Origin: JAENVT01 sp031430695
GTDB taxonomy: Bacteria; Actinomycetota; Acidimicrobiia; Acidimicrobiales; Ilumatobacteraceae
Direction: 5' to 3'
NCBI GenBank assembly: GCA_031430695.1
Contig: JANPBZ010000113.1
Coordinates: forward strand, 1-54,385
DNA length: 54,385 nucleotides
Program-made: the position numbers and the translations under genes
The notes under the pieces: model-generated
The model's input: the letters and a program-made list of their open reading frames with translations, nothing else
Told to the model about the DNA's origin: nothing
Database searches by the model: none
Part shown: piece after piece, positions 10,573 through 18,812 of the stretch
How the letters are laid out: every line of letters begins with the position of its first letter
Position numbering within the stretch: the first letter of the stretch is position 1

Positions 10573-11232
10573 GTGCGCCTCGTCATTGCCCGTTGCTCGG
10601 TCGACTACGCCGGCCGGCTCACTGCCCATCTTCCCGAGGCCGTGCGACTGATCATGGTCAAAGCCGACGGCTGCGTTGCCATCCATGCCGACGGGGGCGC
10701 GTACAAGCCGTTGAACTGGATGAACGCGCCGAACACGCTGGTGATGGGTGACGAGGCATGGACGGTCACGAACCCGAAGGGCGAGTCGTTGACGATCACA
10801 TTGCACGAGGTGTTGTCGGACACCGAGACTGCACTCGGTGACGACCCCGGCTTGCAGAAAGACGGAGTCGAAGCCCACCTACAGGAGCTACTTGCAGCAT
10901 CTCCGCACGCCATCGAAGAGGGACTCACCCTGGTTCGCCGTGAATACCCAACGGCTATCGGCCCGATTGATCTGCTGTGCCGCGATCGCGATGGCCAAGT
11001 AGTTGCAATCGAAGTGAAACGCCGCGGTGAGATCGACGGAGTCGAGCAACTGGTGCGCTACATCGAGCGGCTGCACCTCGACTCGTCCTTGGGAACCGTG
11101 CGCGGGGTCTACGTCGCCCAGGTCGTCAAGCCCCAGGCGCGCGTGCTGGCCGAGTCGCGTGGCTTTCGAGTGGTGGAGGTCGACTACGACGAACTGCGCG
11201 GCCTGCGCCCCGACGATCTCCGCCTCTTCTGA
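10573..11232 (+). CDS. nucS: mismatch-specific endonuclease NucS/EndoMS
   Basis: 219 residues, GTG start, N-terminus MRLVIARCSVDYAGRL. The C-terminal RecB-like nuclease domain has GPIDLLCRDRDGQVVAIEVK (about 131-149) with the catalytic Asp, Glu and Lys in order. The protein ends DDLRLF, the C-terminal sliding-clamp-binding tail known in actinobacterial NucS. NucS cuts both strands at G-T, G-G and T-T mismatches and replaces MutS/MutL in most Actinomycetota. It sits directly after the methyltransferase gene and converges on the trpB2-like gene, with only three bases between the stops. Confidence 0.93.
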   Translation: MRLVIARCSVDYAGRLTAHLPEAVRLIMVKADGCVAIHADGGAYKPLNWMNAPNTLVMGDEAWTVTNPKGESLTITLHEVLSDTETALGDDPGLQKDGVEAHLQELLAASPHAIEEGLTLVRREYPTAIGPIDLLCRDRDGQVVAIEVKRRGEIDGVEQLVRYIERLHLDSSLGTVRGVYVAQVVKPQARVLAESRGFRVVEVDYDELRGLRPDDLRLF

Positions 11233-11235
11233 CGG

Positions 11236-12603
11236 CTAGGCCATCACGGGGACGGTCGACATGGCGTCGGCCAACTCTTTGTCGGTGAGGTCGTAGTCCA
11301 CCATCTGGCCGGCCAGGTAGTTCTCGTAGGCGGCCATGTCGAGATGGCCGTGGCCGCACAGGGCAGTGAGGATGACCTTCGCCTCGCCCGTCTCCTTGCA
11401 CCGCTTGGCCTCGCGGATCGCCGCGGCGATGGCGTGCGTGGGCTCCGGCGCAGGCACGATCCCCTCATTGCGGGCGAACGTGAGCGCACCTGCGAAACAC
11501 TCTGTCTGCGGGATGGCCTCGGCCTCGGCCAGGCCGAGTTCGTAGATGTGCGAGACGAGCGGCGACATGCCGTGATACCGCAGGCCGCCGGCATGAATCG
11601 ACGGCGGGATGAAGTCATGGCCGAGGGTGTGCATTTTCAGCAGCGGAGTCATGCCCGCCGTATCGCCGAAGTCGTAGCGGTACTCGCCCTTGGTCAGACT
11701 CGGACATGCCGCCGGCTCGACGCAGCGAATGGTCGGGTTCATCCTCCCGGCCATCTTCTCGCGCAGGAACGGAAACGCCAAGCCTCCGAAGTTCGAGCCG
11801 CCACCGGTACAGCCGACCAGGAGGTCGGGCGTCTCGCCCACCATGGCCAGCTGCAGCAGAGCCTCTTCACCGATCACCGTCTGGTGCATCAGCACATGGT
11901 TCAGCACACTGCCGAGCGAGTACCGAGTCTTGGGATCGGCCACGGCTGCACCGACGGCCTCGGAGATGGCGATGCCGAGGCTGCCAGGGTGATCCGGGTC
12001 TTGGGCCAGCAGCGACCGGCCGTACTCGGTGATGTCGGAGGGGCTCGAGTGCACCGTTGCCCCGTAGATCTCCATCATCACCTTGCGGTATGGCTTGGCG
12101 CGATACGACGCAGCGACCTGCCAGATCTCGCACTCGATGCCGTACTGGGCGGTGGCGAATGCCAGTGCCGTGCCCCACTGGCCGGCGCCGGTCTCGGTCG
12201 TCAGCTTGGTGATGCCCTCTTGATGGTTGTAGTAGGCCTGCGGCACCGCGGTGTTGGGCTTGTGCGAACCCGCCGGACTCACACCTTCGTACTTGTAGTA
12301 GATACGCGCAGGGGTATCGAGGGCCTTCTCCAAGCGGTGGGCGCGGAACAGCGGTGACGGTCTCCACAGGCGGTAGACGTCGAGCACGCCGCCGGGAATG
12401 TCGATGTAGCTGTCCTGGCTGACCTCCTGCATGATCAGGGCCATCGGAAACAGCGGAGCGAGGTCGTCGGGGCCGACCGGCTGCATCGTGCCGGGGTGCA
12501 GAGGCGGAGGTGGTGGCGACGGCAGGTCGGGAATGATGTTGTACCACTGCGTGGGGATCTGGTCTTCGGTCAACAGGATCTTGTTCTGCACGGCACACCT
12601 CAT
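11236..12603 (-). CDS. tryptophan synthase beta chain-like protein (TrpB2 type)
   Basis: 455 residues of fold-type II PLP enzyme. The internal-aldimine Lys lies in GSHKPNTAV (about residue 114), the TrpB-type TETGAGQWGTALA segment follows (about 137-149), and the phosphate cup is GCTGGGSNFGG. The N-terminal extension with a poly-proline run, and YRLWRPSPLFRAHRLEKAL, identify the TrpB2 branch, which can act on free serine and indole without TrpA. No trpA or other trp genes are nearby, consistent with a stand-alone indole-salvage role. ATG at 12603 is chosen; GTG at 12591 is possible. It diverges from manA across 69 bases. Confidence 0.88.
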   Translation of the reverse strand: MRCAVQNKILLTEDQIPTQWYNIIPDLPSPPPPPLHPGTMQPVGPDDLAPLFPMALIMQEVSQDSYIDIPGGVLDVYRLWRPSPLFRAHRLEKALDTPARIYYKYEGVSPAGSHKPNTAVPQAYYNHQEGITKLTTETGAGQWGTALAFATAQYGIECEIWQVAASYRAKPYRKVMMEIYGATVHSSPSDITEYGRSLLAQDPDHPGSLGIAISEAVGAAVADPKTRYSLGSVLNHVLMHQTVIGEEALLQLAMVGETPDLLVGCTGGGSNFGGLAFPFLREKMAGRMNPTIRCVEPAACPSLTKGEYRYDFGDTAGMTPLLKMHTLGHDFIPPSIHAGGLRYHGMSPLVSHIYELGLAEAEAIPQTECFAGALTFARNEGIVPAPEPTHAIAAAIREAKRCKETGEAKVILTALCGHGHLDMAAYENYLAGQMVDYDLTDKELADAMSTVPVMA

Positions 12604-12672
12604 TGTCTGGAGTGGTGGATCTGGAAGGGGACGACGGAACGGTAGCCCCTTGCGCCAGTAGCGTGTCGAGGC

Positions 12673-13779
12673 ATGCAGATGGTCCACGGGCGGGCACAGC
12701 ACTACGCGTGGGGAGATACCTCGGCCATCCCCGACATGCTCGGCCAACCCGTCGACGGGCGGCCATGGGCCGAATGGTGGATGGGCACGCATCCGCTCGC
12801 TCCGTCGACCCTCGACGACGGCGCGTCGCTGCAATCTGTGTCAGGCGATCTGCCGTACCTGCTCAAGTTGATGTCGGCGGCACAACCCCTTTCGCTGCAG
12901 ACCCATCCAGATCATCTCCAGGCTGCCGCTGGGTTTCAGCGCGAGGAGCAACTCGGCATAGCCCGCGACTCGCCGGTACGCACGTATCGCGACGGTTTCG
13001 CCAAACCGGAGATGCTGTGCGCACTGACGACGTTCGACACGTTGTGCGGCTTCCGGCCGGTCGACGACACTGTTTCACTGCTGCACGAGCTCGATGCCCA
13101 CGACTTGGCCGTCTTTCTGCAACACGAGAAGCTGACCACCACTGTCACCGCTCTGTACCGCAAAGAGTTCGACATCGCGTCGACGCTTGCCGCGTGCCGG
13201 AAGCACCACCGTGTGGAAGCCGAATTGGTCAGTGAACTCGCCCACGCATACCCGGGCGACCCATCAGTGGTGGTCACCCTGCTGCTCAATCGGGTGCTCC
13301 TCGGTCCGGGGGAAGCGGTGTTCCTCGGTCCGGGAAATCTCCACGCCTACCTGCGAGGTTTCGGCGTCGAGGTGATGGGCAACAGCGACAACGTCGTTCG
13401 CGGCGGTATGACCGTCAAACACGTCGACGTCGAAGAACTGCTCGACGTAGTCGACTTCGAGCCCTTGGAACATCCGGTTGTGCGAGCAGTCGCGACCGAG
13501 CCGGGTTGGTGGCGCTACGACACGCCGCACACGCCGTTTGTCGTGTCGCGCCTCGAACTCGCCGGTGACCAACGGCGCCGACATCACGCCGCAGGCCGGG
13601 AACTGCTGCTGTGGGTCAGCGGTTCGCAGCACGGTCAGTGTCAATTCCTGGCTGACAACGAGACCATCGAGCTCATCGGCCCCGCCACCATCTTCCTCGT
13701 CCAGGAAGCCCCAGTCGCAGCAGCGTTTGACGACTCCGGCCCCGCCGGCGGGCATCAGTCATCAAACGCCGCTGTGTGA
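12673..13779 (+). CDS. manA: mannose-6-phosphate isomerase, type I
   Basis: 368 residues. It starts MQMVHGRAQHYAWGDTSAIP, the usual ManA opening. Zinc ligands are visible as LQTHPDH (Gln and His, about 75-81), KPEM (Glu, about 112) and NLHAYL (His, about 223). The enzyme interconverts fructose-6-phosphate and mannose-6-phosphate, feeding GDP-mannose for cell-envelope glycans. Upstream is the divergent trpB2-like gene; downstream it converges on the nucleoside phosphorylase gene with eight bases between the stops. No other mannose genes are adjacent. Confidence 0.9.
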   Translation: MQMVHGRAQHYAWGDTSAIPDMLGQPVDGRPWAEWWMGTHPLAPSTLDDGASLQSVSGDLPYLLKLMSAAQPLSLQTHPDHLQAAAGFQREEQLGIARDSPVRTYRDGFAKPEMLCALTTFDTLCGFRPVDDTVSLLHELDAHDLAVFLQHEKLTTTVTALYRKEFDIASTLAACRKHHRVEAELVSELAHAYPGDPSVVVTLLLNRVLLGPGEAVFLGPGNLHAYLRGFGVEVMGNSDNVVRGGMTVKHVDVEELLDVVDFEPLEHPVVRAVATEPGWWRYDTPHTPFVVSRLELAGDQRRRHHAAGRELLLWVSGSQHGQCQFLADNETIELIGPATIFLVQEAPVAAAFDDSGPAGGHQSSNAAV

Positions 13780-13787
13780 GCGCGCGT

Positions 13788-14549
13788 CTACAGGCGGATG
13801 ACGGCGTCGAGTGCCAGGTCGAGCAGGCGGTCACGTGCCGAGGTCTGGGCCTCCCAATGCCGGTGGTCCCACTCGGCCGCGCTGACGTCGTCGCCCGCGT
13901 ACAGCAGTTGCCCGTAGACGACACCGCGGAAGGCGGCGGCCGCGAACATGGCGGCAGCCTCCATCTCGACGGTGATGCACCCTTGCTCGCGCCGGCGGGC
14001 GACTTTGGCAGGTGTCTCGCGGAAGAAGGCATCGGTCGTCCAGGTGAGGCCACGGTCGTGTGGAACACCGGCTTCGCTGAGCACATCGTCGATCGCGGTC
14101 AACGCGCGCGGGTGCGGCGTCACGGCCACATCGGCAGGCGCGTAGTGATAGCTCGTGCCCTCGTCGCGCACGGCCCCTGTCGGCACGATCACATGGCCGA
14201 CGTCGAAGCCGGGACGAACGATTCCCGCACCCCCACAGCCGATGATCTGCGTGGCGCCGAGCGAGATCACTACCTCCAGCGACGTGACCGCAGCTGGCGC
14301 GCCAACACCCGGGCTGACCAACGCGACGTCGTATCCCTTGTGATCGATGATGCAGATCGCGTGATCGCCGTGCTCGAACGGCACGTTGTGAACAGGCTCG
14401 ACATCGATCGTACGATCACGGACGACGTTGCCGAACCAGCACATCACCGCACGCGAAGGGAAACCCAACATCGGCCGGTGGATGGACGGATTGATCACCG
14501 CCTCAGGTGATGGATCGAACTCGAACAGCGGATGTTCGTGGGGCGTCAT
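13788..14549 (-). CDS. purine/uridine nucleoside phosphorylase family protein
   Basis: 253 residues of the PNP/UDP superfamily. Visible landmarks are ALVSPGVGAPAAVTSLEVVISLGA, which follows the hexameric phosphorylase pattern, the strand IIGCGGAGIV, and the nucleoside-binding segment CITVEMEAAAMFAAA with the conserved MExAA. Such enzymes cleave nucleosides with phosphate to give a free base and ribose-1-phosphate. The N-terminal HEHPLFEFDPSPEAVINP is more like uridine phosphorylase relatives. Base specificity cannot be read from sequence. The ATG at 14549 overlaps the stop of the Uma2-family gene upstream by four bases (ATGA). Confidence 0.82.
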   Translation of the reverse strand: MTPHEHPLFEFDPSPEAVINPSIHRPMLGFPSRAVMCWFGNVVRDRTIDVEPVHNVPFEHGDHAICIIDHKGYDVALVSPGVGAPAAVTSLEVVISLGATQIIGCGGAGIVRPGFDVGHVIVPTGAVRDEGTSYHYAPADVAVTPHPRALTAIDDVLSEAGVPHDRGLTWTTDAFFRETPAKVARRREQGCITVEMEAAAMFAAAAFRGVVYGQLLYAGDDVSAAEWDHRHWEAQTSARDRLLDLALDAVIRL

Positions 14550-15094
14550 GAAACCTGGGAGATCAGATCGGTGACCGCCACCTCGAAGCCCGGCAGTAGC
14601 GGCGATGAAGCAGAGTCGCCGTCGACCCACTCGTGGTATTCACCGCTGGGGAGCAGCACGTGAAGAACTCGCTCGTCACAGTCGACGAGCCACAGCTCTT
14701 GTACGTCCACCGAGAAGTAGTGGGTCGGCTTGCGCAGCAGATCCTTGCGGCGGGTCGACGGCGACAGGATTTCGACCGCCAGATTCGGGGCCAGCTTCCA
14801 ATACCCCGACCCGGGCACCCGATCGGGTGCGTAGTAGGCCAAGTCGGGCTGGTAGCCCCAGTAATCGGCGATGCGAACGTGCGGGTCGGGTACCAGCTCG
14901 CCACCGTGCTCTCGCACCCACGGGAGCAAAGCCCCAATCAGGTTGACCAGCGTGAGCTGGTGGGGTCTGCCTTGGGAAGCTATCTCGACTACCTCGCCCT
15001 CGTGTAACTCGGCGTGACGTAGGAGCTCTTCAGGCAGCTCGATAAAGGCCTCCCAAGTGAGGCGATGCGGTATGTGGTCCATTGCTACCGTCAT
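14546..15094 (-). CDS. Uma2 family (DUF820) restriction-endonuclease-fold protein
   Basis: 182 residues. The PD-(D/E)XK core of the Uma2/DUF820 family is readable: E in ELHEGEVVEI, D in YQPDLAYYAPD, then LAVEILSPSTRRKDLLRK, which carries the catalytic Glu and Lys, and ELWLVDCDERVLHVL. The family is abundant in cyanobacteria and actinobacteria; the function is unproven and nuclease activity is assumed from the fold. It precedes and overlaps the nucleoside phosphorylase gene by four bases, an unusual partnership. A GTG or ATG start is possible; 15094 matches the usual family length. Confidence 0.82.
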   Translation of the reverse strand: MTVAMDHIPHRLTWEAFIELPEELLRHAELHEGEVVEIASQGRPHQLTLVNLIGALLPWVREHGGELVPDPHVRIADYWGYQPDLAYYAPDRVPGSGYWKLAPNLAVEILSPSTRRKDLLRKPTHYFSVDVQELWLVDCDERVLHVLLPSGEYHEWVDGDSASSPLLPGFEVAVTDLISQVS

Positions 15095-15120
15095 GATGCG
15101 GAGACTATCGCCCGATGCGG

Positions 15121-16338
15121 TCAGCGCTCACCGACCGCACGACGAATCTCGACGATGCGTTCGTCGGCGTGGTTGACATCGGCGCCCTGATCGTCGAGCA
15201 ACTTGGCCCGGTCTTTGGCTGCCTCGCGCTCAGCCAACGTCGTGTCGACGCGAGCGATCGCCGCCTCGGTTCCGTGCTCGTGGATGAACTCGGCCCACTC
15301 GACCAATGCCTCGACCATCTCCGACTCCGGCACGACTGCGACATTGCGACCCTTGACGAACAGGTGGCCGCGCTTGTTGCCGGCAGCGATACCGAGATCG
15401 GCTTCGCGCGCCTCGCCGGGACCGTTGACCACACAGCCCATCACCGCCACCTGCAGCGGGATCTGGCGATCCCCGAAGGCCTTCATCGCCCGGTTGGCCA
15501 CATCGATCACGTCGATCTCGGCACGACCGCAACTGGGGCAGGCAATCAGATCGATGTTCTTGCGTTCGCGCAAACCCAGCGCTTCGAGCAGCTGCCGCCC
15601 GGCGCGAGCCTCCTCGACCGGATCGGCGGTCAGCGAGTAGCGGATCGTGTCGCCGATGCCCTCCATGAGCAGAGTGGCGATACCAGCAGTGGCCTTCACC
15701 AATCCAGCAGGAGGCGGACCGGCTTCGGTGACACCGAGGTGAAGCGGCACGTCGGTTACCTCGCTGAGCTGGCGGTAGGCCTCGACCATCAATGGCACGT
15801 TCGACGCCTTGACGCTGATCTTCATCAGGTCGAAGTCGACCTCGTGGAAGTAGGCCATCTCGCGCTGAGCACTCTCGACCATGGCCTCGGGTTTGATCCC
15901 GCCGTACTTTTCGTACAGCGATGGATCGAGCGACCCTCCGTTGACGCCGATGCGGATCGAGATCTGGCGGTCACGAGCCTCGGATGCGACCGCCTTGATG
16001 TGCTCGGGCTTGCGGATGTTGCCAGGGTTCAGCCGCAGTCCATGCACGCCCGCCTCCATCGCCGCCAGCGCCATGCGGTACTGATGATGGATGTCAGCGA
16101 TGATCGGGATCGGCGAGCGCGGCACGATCTGTGCCAACCCTTCGGCGGCCTCCTGCTCGTTGCACGTGCAGCGAACGATGTCGCAACCGGCAGCAGCCAG
16201 CGCGTAGATCTGCTGCAGCGTGCCCTCGACATCGGCCGTCTTGGTGATGGTCATCGACTGCACCGAGATCGGTGCTCCTCCACCCACGGGCACCTTGCCG
16301 ACGAAGATCTGGCGCGTGCTTTTGCGGGCGAAGGGCAT
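15121..16338 (-). CDS. ispG: 4-hydroxy-3-methylbut-2-enyl diphosphate synthase (flavodoxin/ferredoxin), IspG/GcpE
   Basis: 405 residues. A TIM-barrel N-half (APISVQSMTITKTADVEGT, IADIHHQYRMAL, LRLNPGNI) is followed by the [4Fe-4S] C-half with CPSCGR (Cys about 266 and 269), a third Cys in MGCVVNGPGE (about 302) and the fourth ligand Glu. IspG converts MEcPP to HMBPP in the MEP isoprenoid pathway. It is the last gene of the rpsB-to-ispG block, 17 bases after the site-2 protease gene, and it lies with dxr two genes upstream, so two MEP steps share the operon. Confidence 0.95.
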   Translation of the reverse strand: MPFARKSTRQIFVGKVPVGGGAPISVQSMTITKTADVEGTLQQIYALAAAGCDIVRCTCNEQEAAEGLAQIVPRSPIPIIADIHHQYRMALAAMEAGVHGLRLNPGNIRKPEHIKAVASEARDRQISIRIGVNGGSLDPSLYEKYGGIKPEAMVESAQREMAYFHEVDFDLMKISVKASNVPLMVEAYRQLSEVTDVPLHLGVTEAGPPPAGLVKATAGIATLLMEGIGDTIRYSLTADPVEEARAGRQLLEALGLRERKNIDLIACPSCGRAEIDVIDVANRAMKAFGDRQIPLQVAVMGCVVNGPGEAREADLGIAAGNKRGHLFVKGRNVAVVPESEMVEALVEWAEFIHEHGTEAAIARVDTTLAEREAAKDRAKLLDDQGADVNHADERIVEIRRAVGER

Positions 16339-16355
16339 GACGGAAGTGTGCCAGC

Positions 16356-17615
16356 TCAGGGCAAGGGTTTGGCGAAGTCGAGATAGAGGCCGGTCACGAA
16401 CAGCATCAACAGCACGGCCATCATGGTCATCGCCACCGGGATCATCTTGGTGATGTCGGCCCGGTACGGCGCGCGACCTCGACGCGTCCGCACTCGTTCG
16501 TACGTGGCGATCGCGGCGTGGCCCCCATCGAACGGCAGCACTGGGAACAGGTTCAGCAATCCTACGAATACGTTGACCGCGGCCAACGTGAGCAGGAGAC
16601 CGCCAAATCCGGATTCGTCACCGATCGAGTCACTCAACTTGCTGATACCCACAACGGTGGTGGGCCTGGTGTTGAGATCTTCGTTGGACCCGGTGAGATG
16701 GCCGACGATGTTCACGGGATTGAGCACCTTCACGACGCCGCCCAGGCTTGCCCACATCGTCGGACCAAGGTCGCGCACGCTGTCGACGGCGGCGCTGGCG
16801 ATCGACTCGTTGTTCCAGTCCACTTCGTTACCGAAGCCGACCCCCAGGAACGCCGTGCCCAAGCCTTCTCCTGGCGTCGGATTGGCGCCCAGTCTGACGT
16901 CTTTGGTCAACGTTGTGCCATCCCGCTCGAGCACCAAGGTGACGGCATCGCCCGGCTCATGGCTACGGATCTCATCGACGAACTGGTCGGGAGTCCTTGG
17001 CTGGACACCATCGATCGAGAGGACGATGTCGCCGGGTTCGACGCCGGCCGCATTGGCCGGATAGCCGGTTGACACGGACCCAATTCCCACACGCCCGGTC
17101 TCGACGCGGCGGCCATTGACGGCATATACGGAGAAGATCAACGCAATAGCGATGAGAACATGCATCATCGAACCGGCGGTGATCACGAGCATGCGACGCG
17201 GATAGCTCTTGTTGCGATAGGCGCGGGCCTCGTCGCCGGGTTCGACCTCGTCGAGGTTGTTCATCCCGATGATGCGCACGAACGCGCCGATGGGATAGGC
17301 GCGCAGGCCGTACTCGGTTTCGCCGCGACGGAAACTCCACAACTTGGGACCCATGAACAAGAAGAACTGTGTGGCCTTCATGCCAGTCCAACGAGCGGTG
17401 ACGAAGTGACCGAGTTCGTGGAAGAAGATCGAGATCAACAGCCCGATCACGAAGACGAACGCCCACGAGCTCCACAGGTAGAGAGCGACCAGCAACACTG
17501 CGATCACACCCAGCCCGATCACCGCAGTCGGCCCGCCAGCGGTCGGCTCGAGGTCGGGATTATCCGCGCCGCCAGCCATCACCTCGTTGCGAAACTTGGT
17601 GTAGGTGTCACTCAC
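16356..17615 (-). CDS. rseP: site-2 intramembrane zinc metalloprotease (RseP/Rip1 family)
   Basis: 419 residues. The zinc motif FFHELGHFVTARW (about 62-74) lies in the first core helix. A PDZ domain follows (about 170-265, with SIDGVQPRTPDQF and DAVTLVLERDGTT), and the second active-site segment LLNLFPVLPFDGGH (about 358-371) supplies the third metal ligand Asp. There are four hydrophobic segments plus one N-terminal. These proteases cut anti-sigma factors or signal-peptide remnants inside the membrane. The start overlaps the dxr stop by four bases. The dxr-rseP-ispG order is the same as I recall for Mycobacterium (Rv2870c-Rv2868c). Confidence 0.93.
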   Translation of the reverse strand: MSDTYTKFRNEVMAGGADNPDLEPTAGGPTAVIGLGVIAVLLVALYLWSSWAFVFVIGLLISIFFHELGHFVTARWTGMKATQFFLFMGPKLWSFRRGETEYGLRAYPIGAFVRIIGMNNLDEVEPGDEARAYRNKSYPRRMLVITAGSMMHVLIAIALIFSVYAVNGRRVETGRVGIGSVSTGYPANAAGVEPGDIVLSIDGVQPRTPDQFVDEIRSHEPGDAVTLVLERDGTTLTKDVRLGANPTPGEGLGTAFLGVGFGNEVDWNNESIASAAVDSVRDLGPTMWASLGGVVKVLNPVNIVGHLTGSNEDLNTRPTTVVGISKLSDSIGDESGFGGLLLTLAAVNVFVGLLNLFPVLPFDGGHAAIATYERVRTRRGRAPYRADITKMIPVAMTMMAVLLMLFVTGLYLDFAKPLP

Positions 17616-18754
17616 GCTGCAAGAACCTCCGTGGCCACCTGACGCGCGCGAGCGTCGGCAGCAATGATGTCATCGACTGTTCTATCGGCAGATCGCTCGA
17701 AGCGCTGGAGCGATGCGTCACATACCTCGGCGATCTGCGACCAGCGGATGCGGCCTGCCAGGAAAGCCTCGACCGCAACCTCGTTGGCCGCACTCAACCA
17801 CGCCGGCGCCGTCGAGCCGACCCGACCGGCCGCGTATGCCAACGGCAAGCAGCGGAATGTCGCAGTATCGGGAGCCTCGAAGTCGAGCCGCCGCAGCACT
17901 GCCCAATCGATTCGACCGAACGGTGTGGAAATCCGGCGCGGGTAGGCGAGGGCATATCCGATGGGGAGTCGCATGTCGGGCATGCTGAGCTGGGCGATCG
18001 TCGATCCGTCGGTGAACTCGACCATCGAGTGGACGATCGACTGCGGGTGGACGACCACCTCGATCTGGTCATAGGCGGTGCCGAACAGCTCGTGGGCCTC
18101 GATCACCTCCAGGCCCTTGTTCATCAACGTGCTCGAGTCGATGGTGATCTTCGGGCCCATCTTCCACGTCGGATGATCGAGCGCCTGATCGACACCCACC
18201 TCGGCAAGCTCCTGAGCCGTGCAACCACGGAACGGGCCGCCGCTGGCCGTGAGGATGATTCGGGCAACCTCGCGACCCGGATCGGAGCTGGAACGCAGGC
18301 ATTGGTGGACTGCGCAATGCTCGCTGTCGACAGGCACCAGTTCGGCGCCGGCGGTCGCGCGGAGCGGCTGAACGACTGGTGCACCGGCAATGAGGCTCTC
18401 CTTGTTGGCCAGCGCCAGCCGCTTGCCCATCTGCAATGTGCGCACCGTGACGGCAAGACCAGCAAATCCGACGACGCCGTTGACAACGACATCAGCGTCG
18501 TCGGCGAGATCGGCGAGATCGGCGACGACCTCAGCGAAGGGCAGGGCGGCGGCTACCTCGGCACGTCGGCTCAGATCGGCAACGGCCACAACCTTGGGAC
18601 GAAACTCGTTGGCCTGGGCAATGAGGATGTCGATCGATGAGCCGACGCCCAGGGCAACGACCTCGTATCGACCTGCCTCGGCTCGAATGACATCGAGGGT
18701 CTGTGCCCCGATCGACCCTGACGAGCCGGCAATTGCCACGCGGACCGTTGACAT
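17612..18754 (-). CDS. dxr: 1-deoxy-D-xylulose 5-phosphate reductoisomerase
   Basis: 380 residues. NADPH-binding GSSGSIGAQTLDVIR lies at the N-terminus; LALANKESLIAGAP and VDSEHCAVHQCL, LTASGGPFRG, HPTWKMGPKITIDSSTLMN and VVVHPQSIVHSMVEF are the substrate and metal signature segments of DXR. The enzyme makes MEP from DXP, the committed step of the MEP pathway and the fosmidomycin target. Length is normal. It follows cdsA by 58 bases and is translationally coupled to rseP through a four-base overlap. Confidence 0.96.
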   Translation of the reverse strand: MSTVRVAIAGSSGSIGAQTLDVIRAEAGRYEVVALGVGSSIDILIAQANEFRPKVVAVADLSRRAEVAAALPFAEVVADLADLADDADVVVNGVVGFAGLAVTVRTLQMGKRLALANKESLIAGAPVVQPLRATAGAELVPVDSEHCAVHQCLRSSSDPGREVARIILTASGGPFRGCTAQELAEVGVDQALDHPTWKMGPKITIDSSTLMNKGLEVIEAHELFGTAYDQIEVVVHPQSIVHSMVEFTDGSTIAQLSMPDMRLPIGYALAYPRRISTPFGRIDWAVLRRLDFEAPDTATFRCLPLAYAAGRVGSTAPAWLSAANEVAVEAFLAGRIRWSQIAEVCDASLQRFERSADRTVDDIIAADARARQVATEVLAA

Positions 18755-18812
18755 GGCAGTCAGTCTCGCATCGACACGGATCGAACAAGCCTCGGGTGCG
18801 CAATTTCACCAG

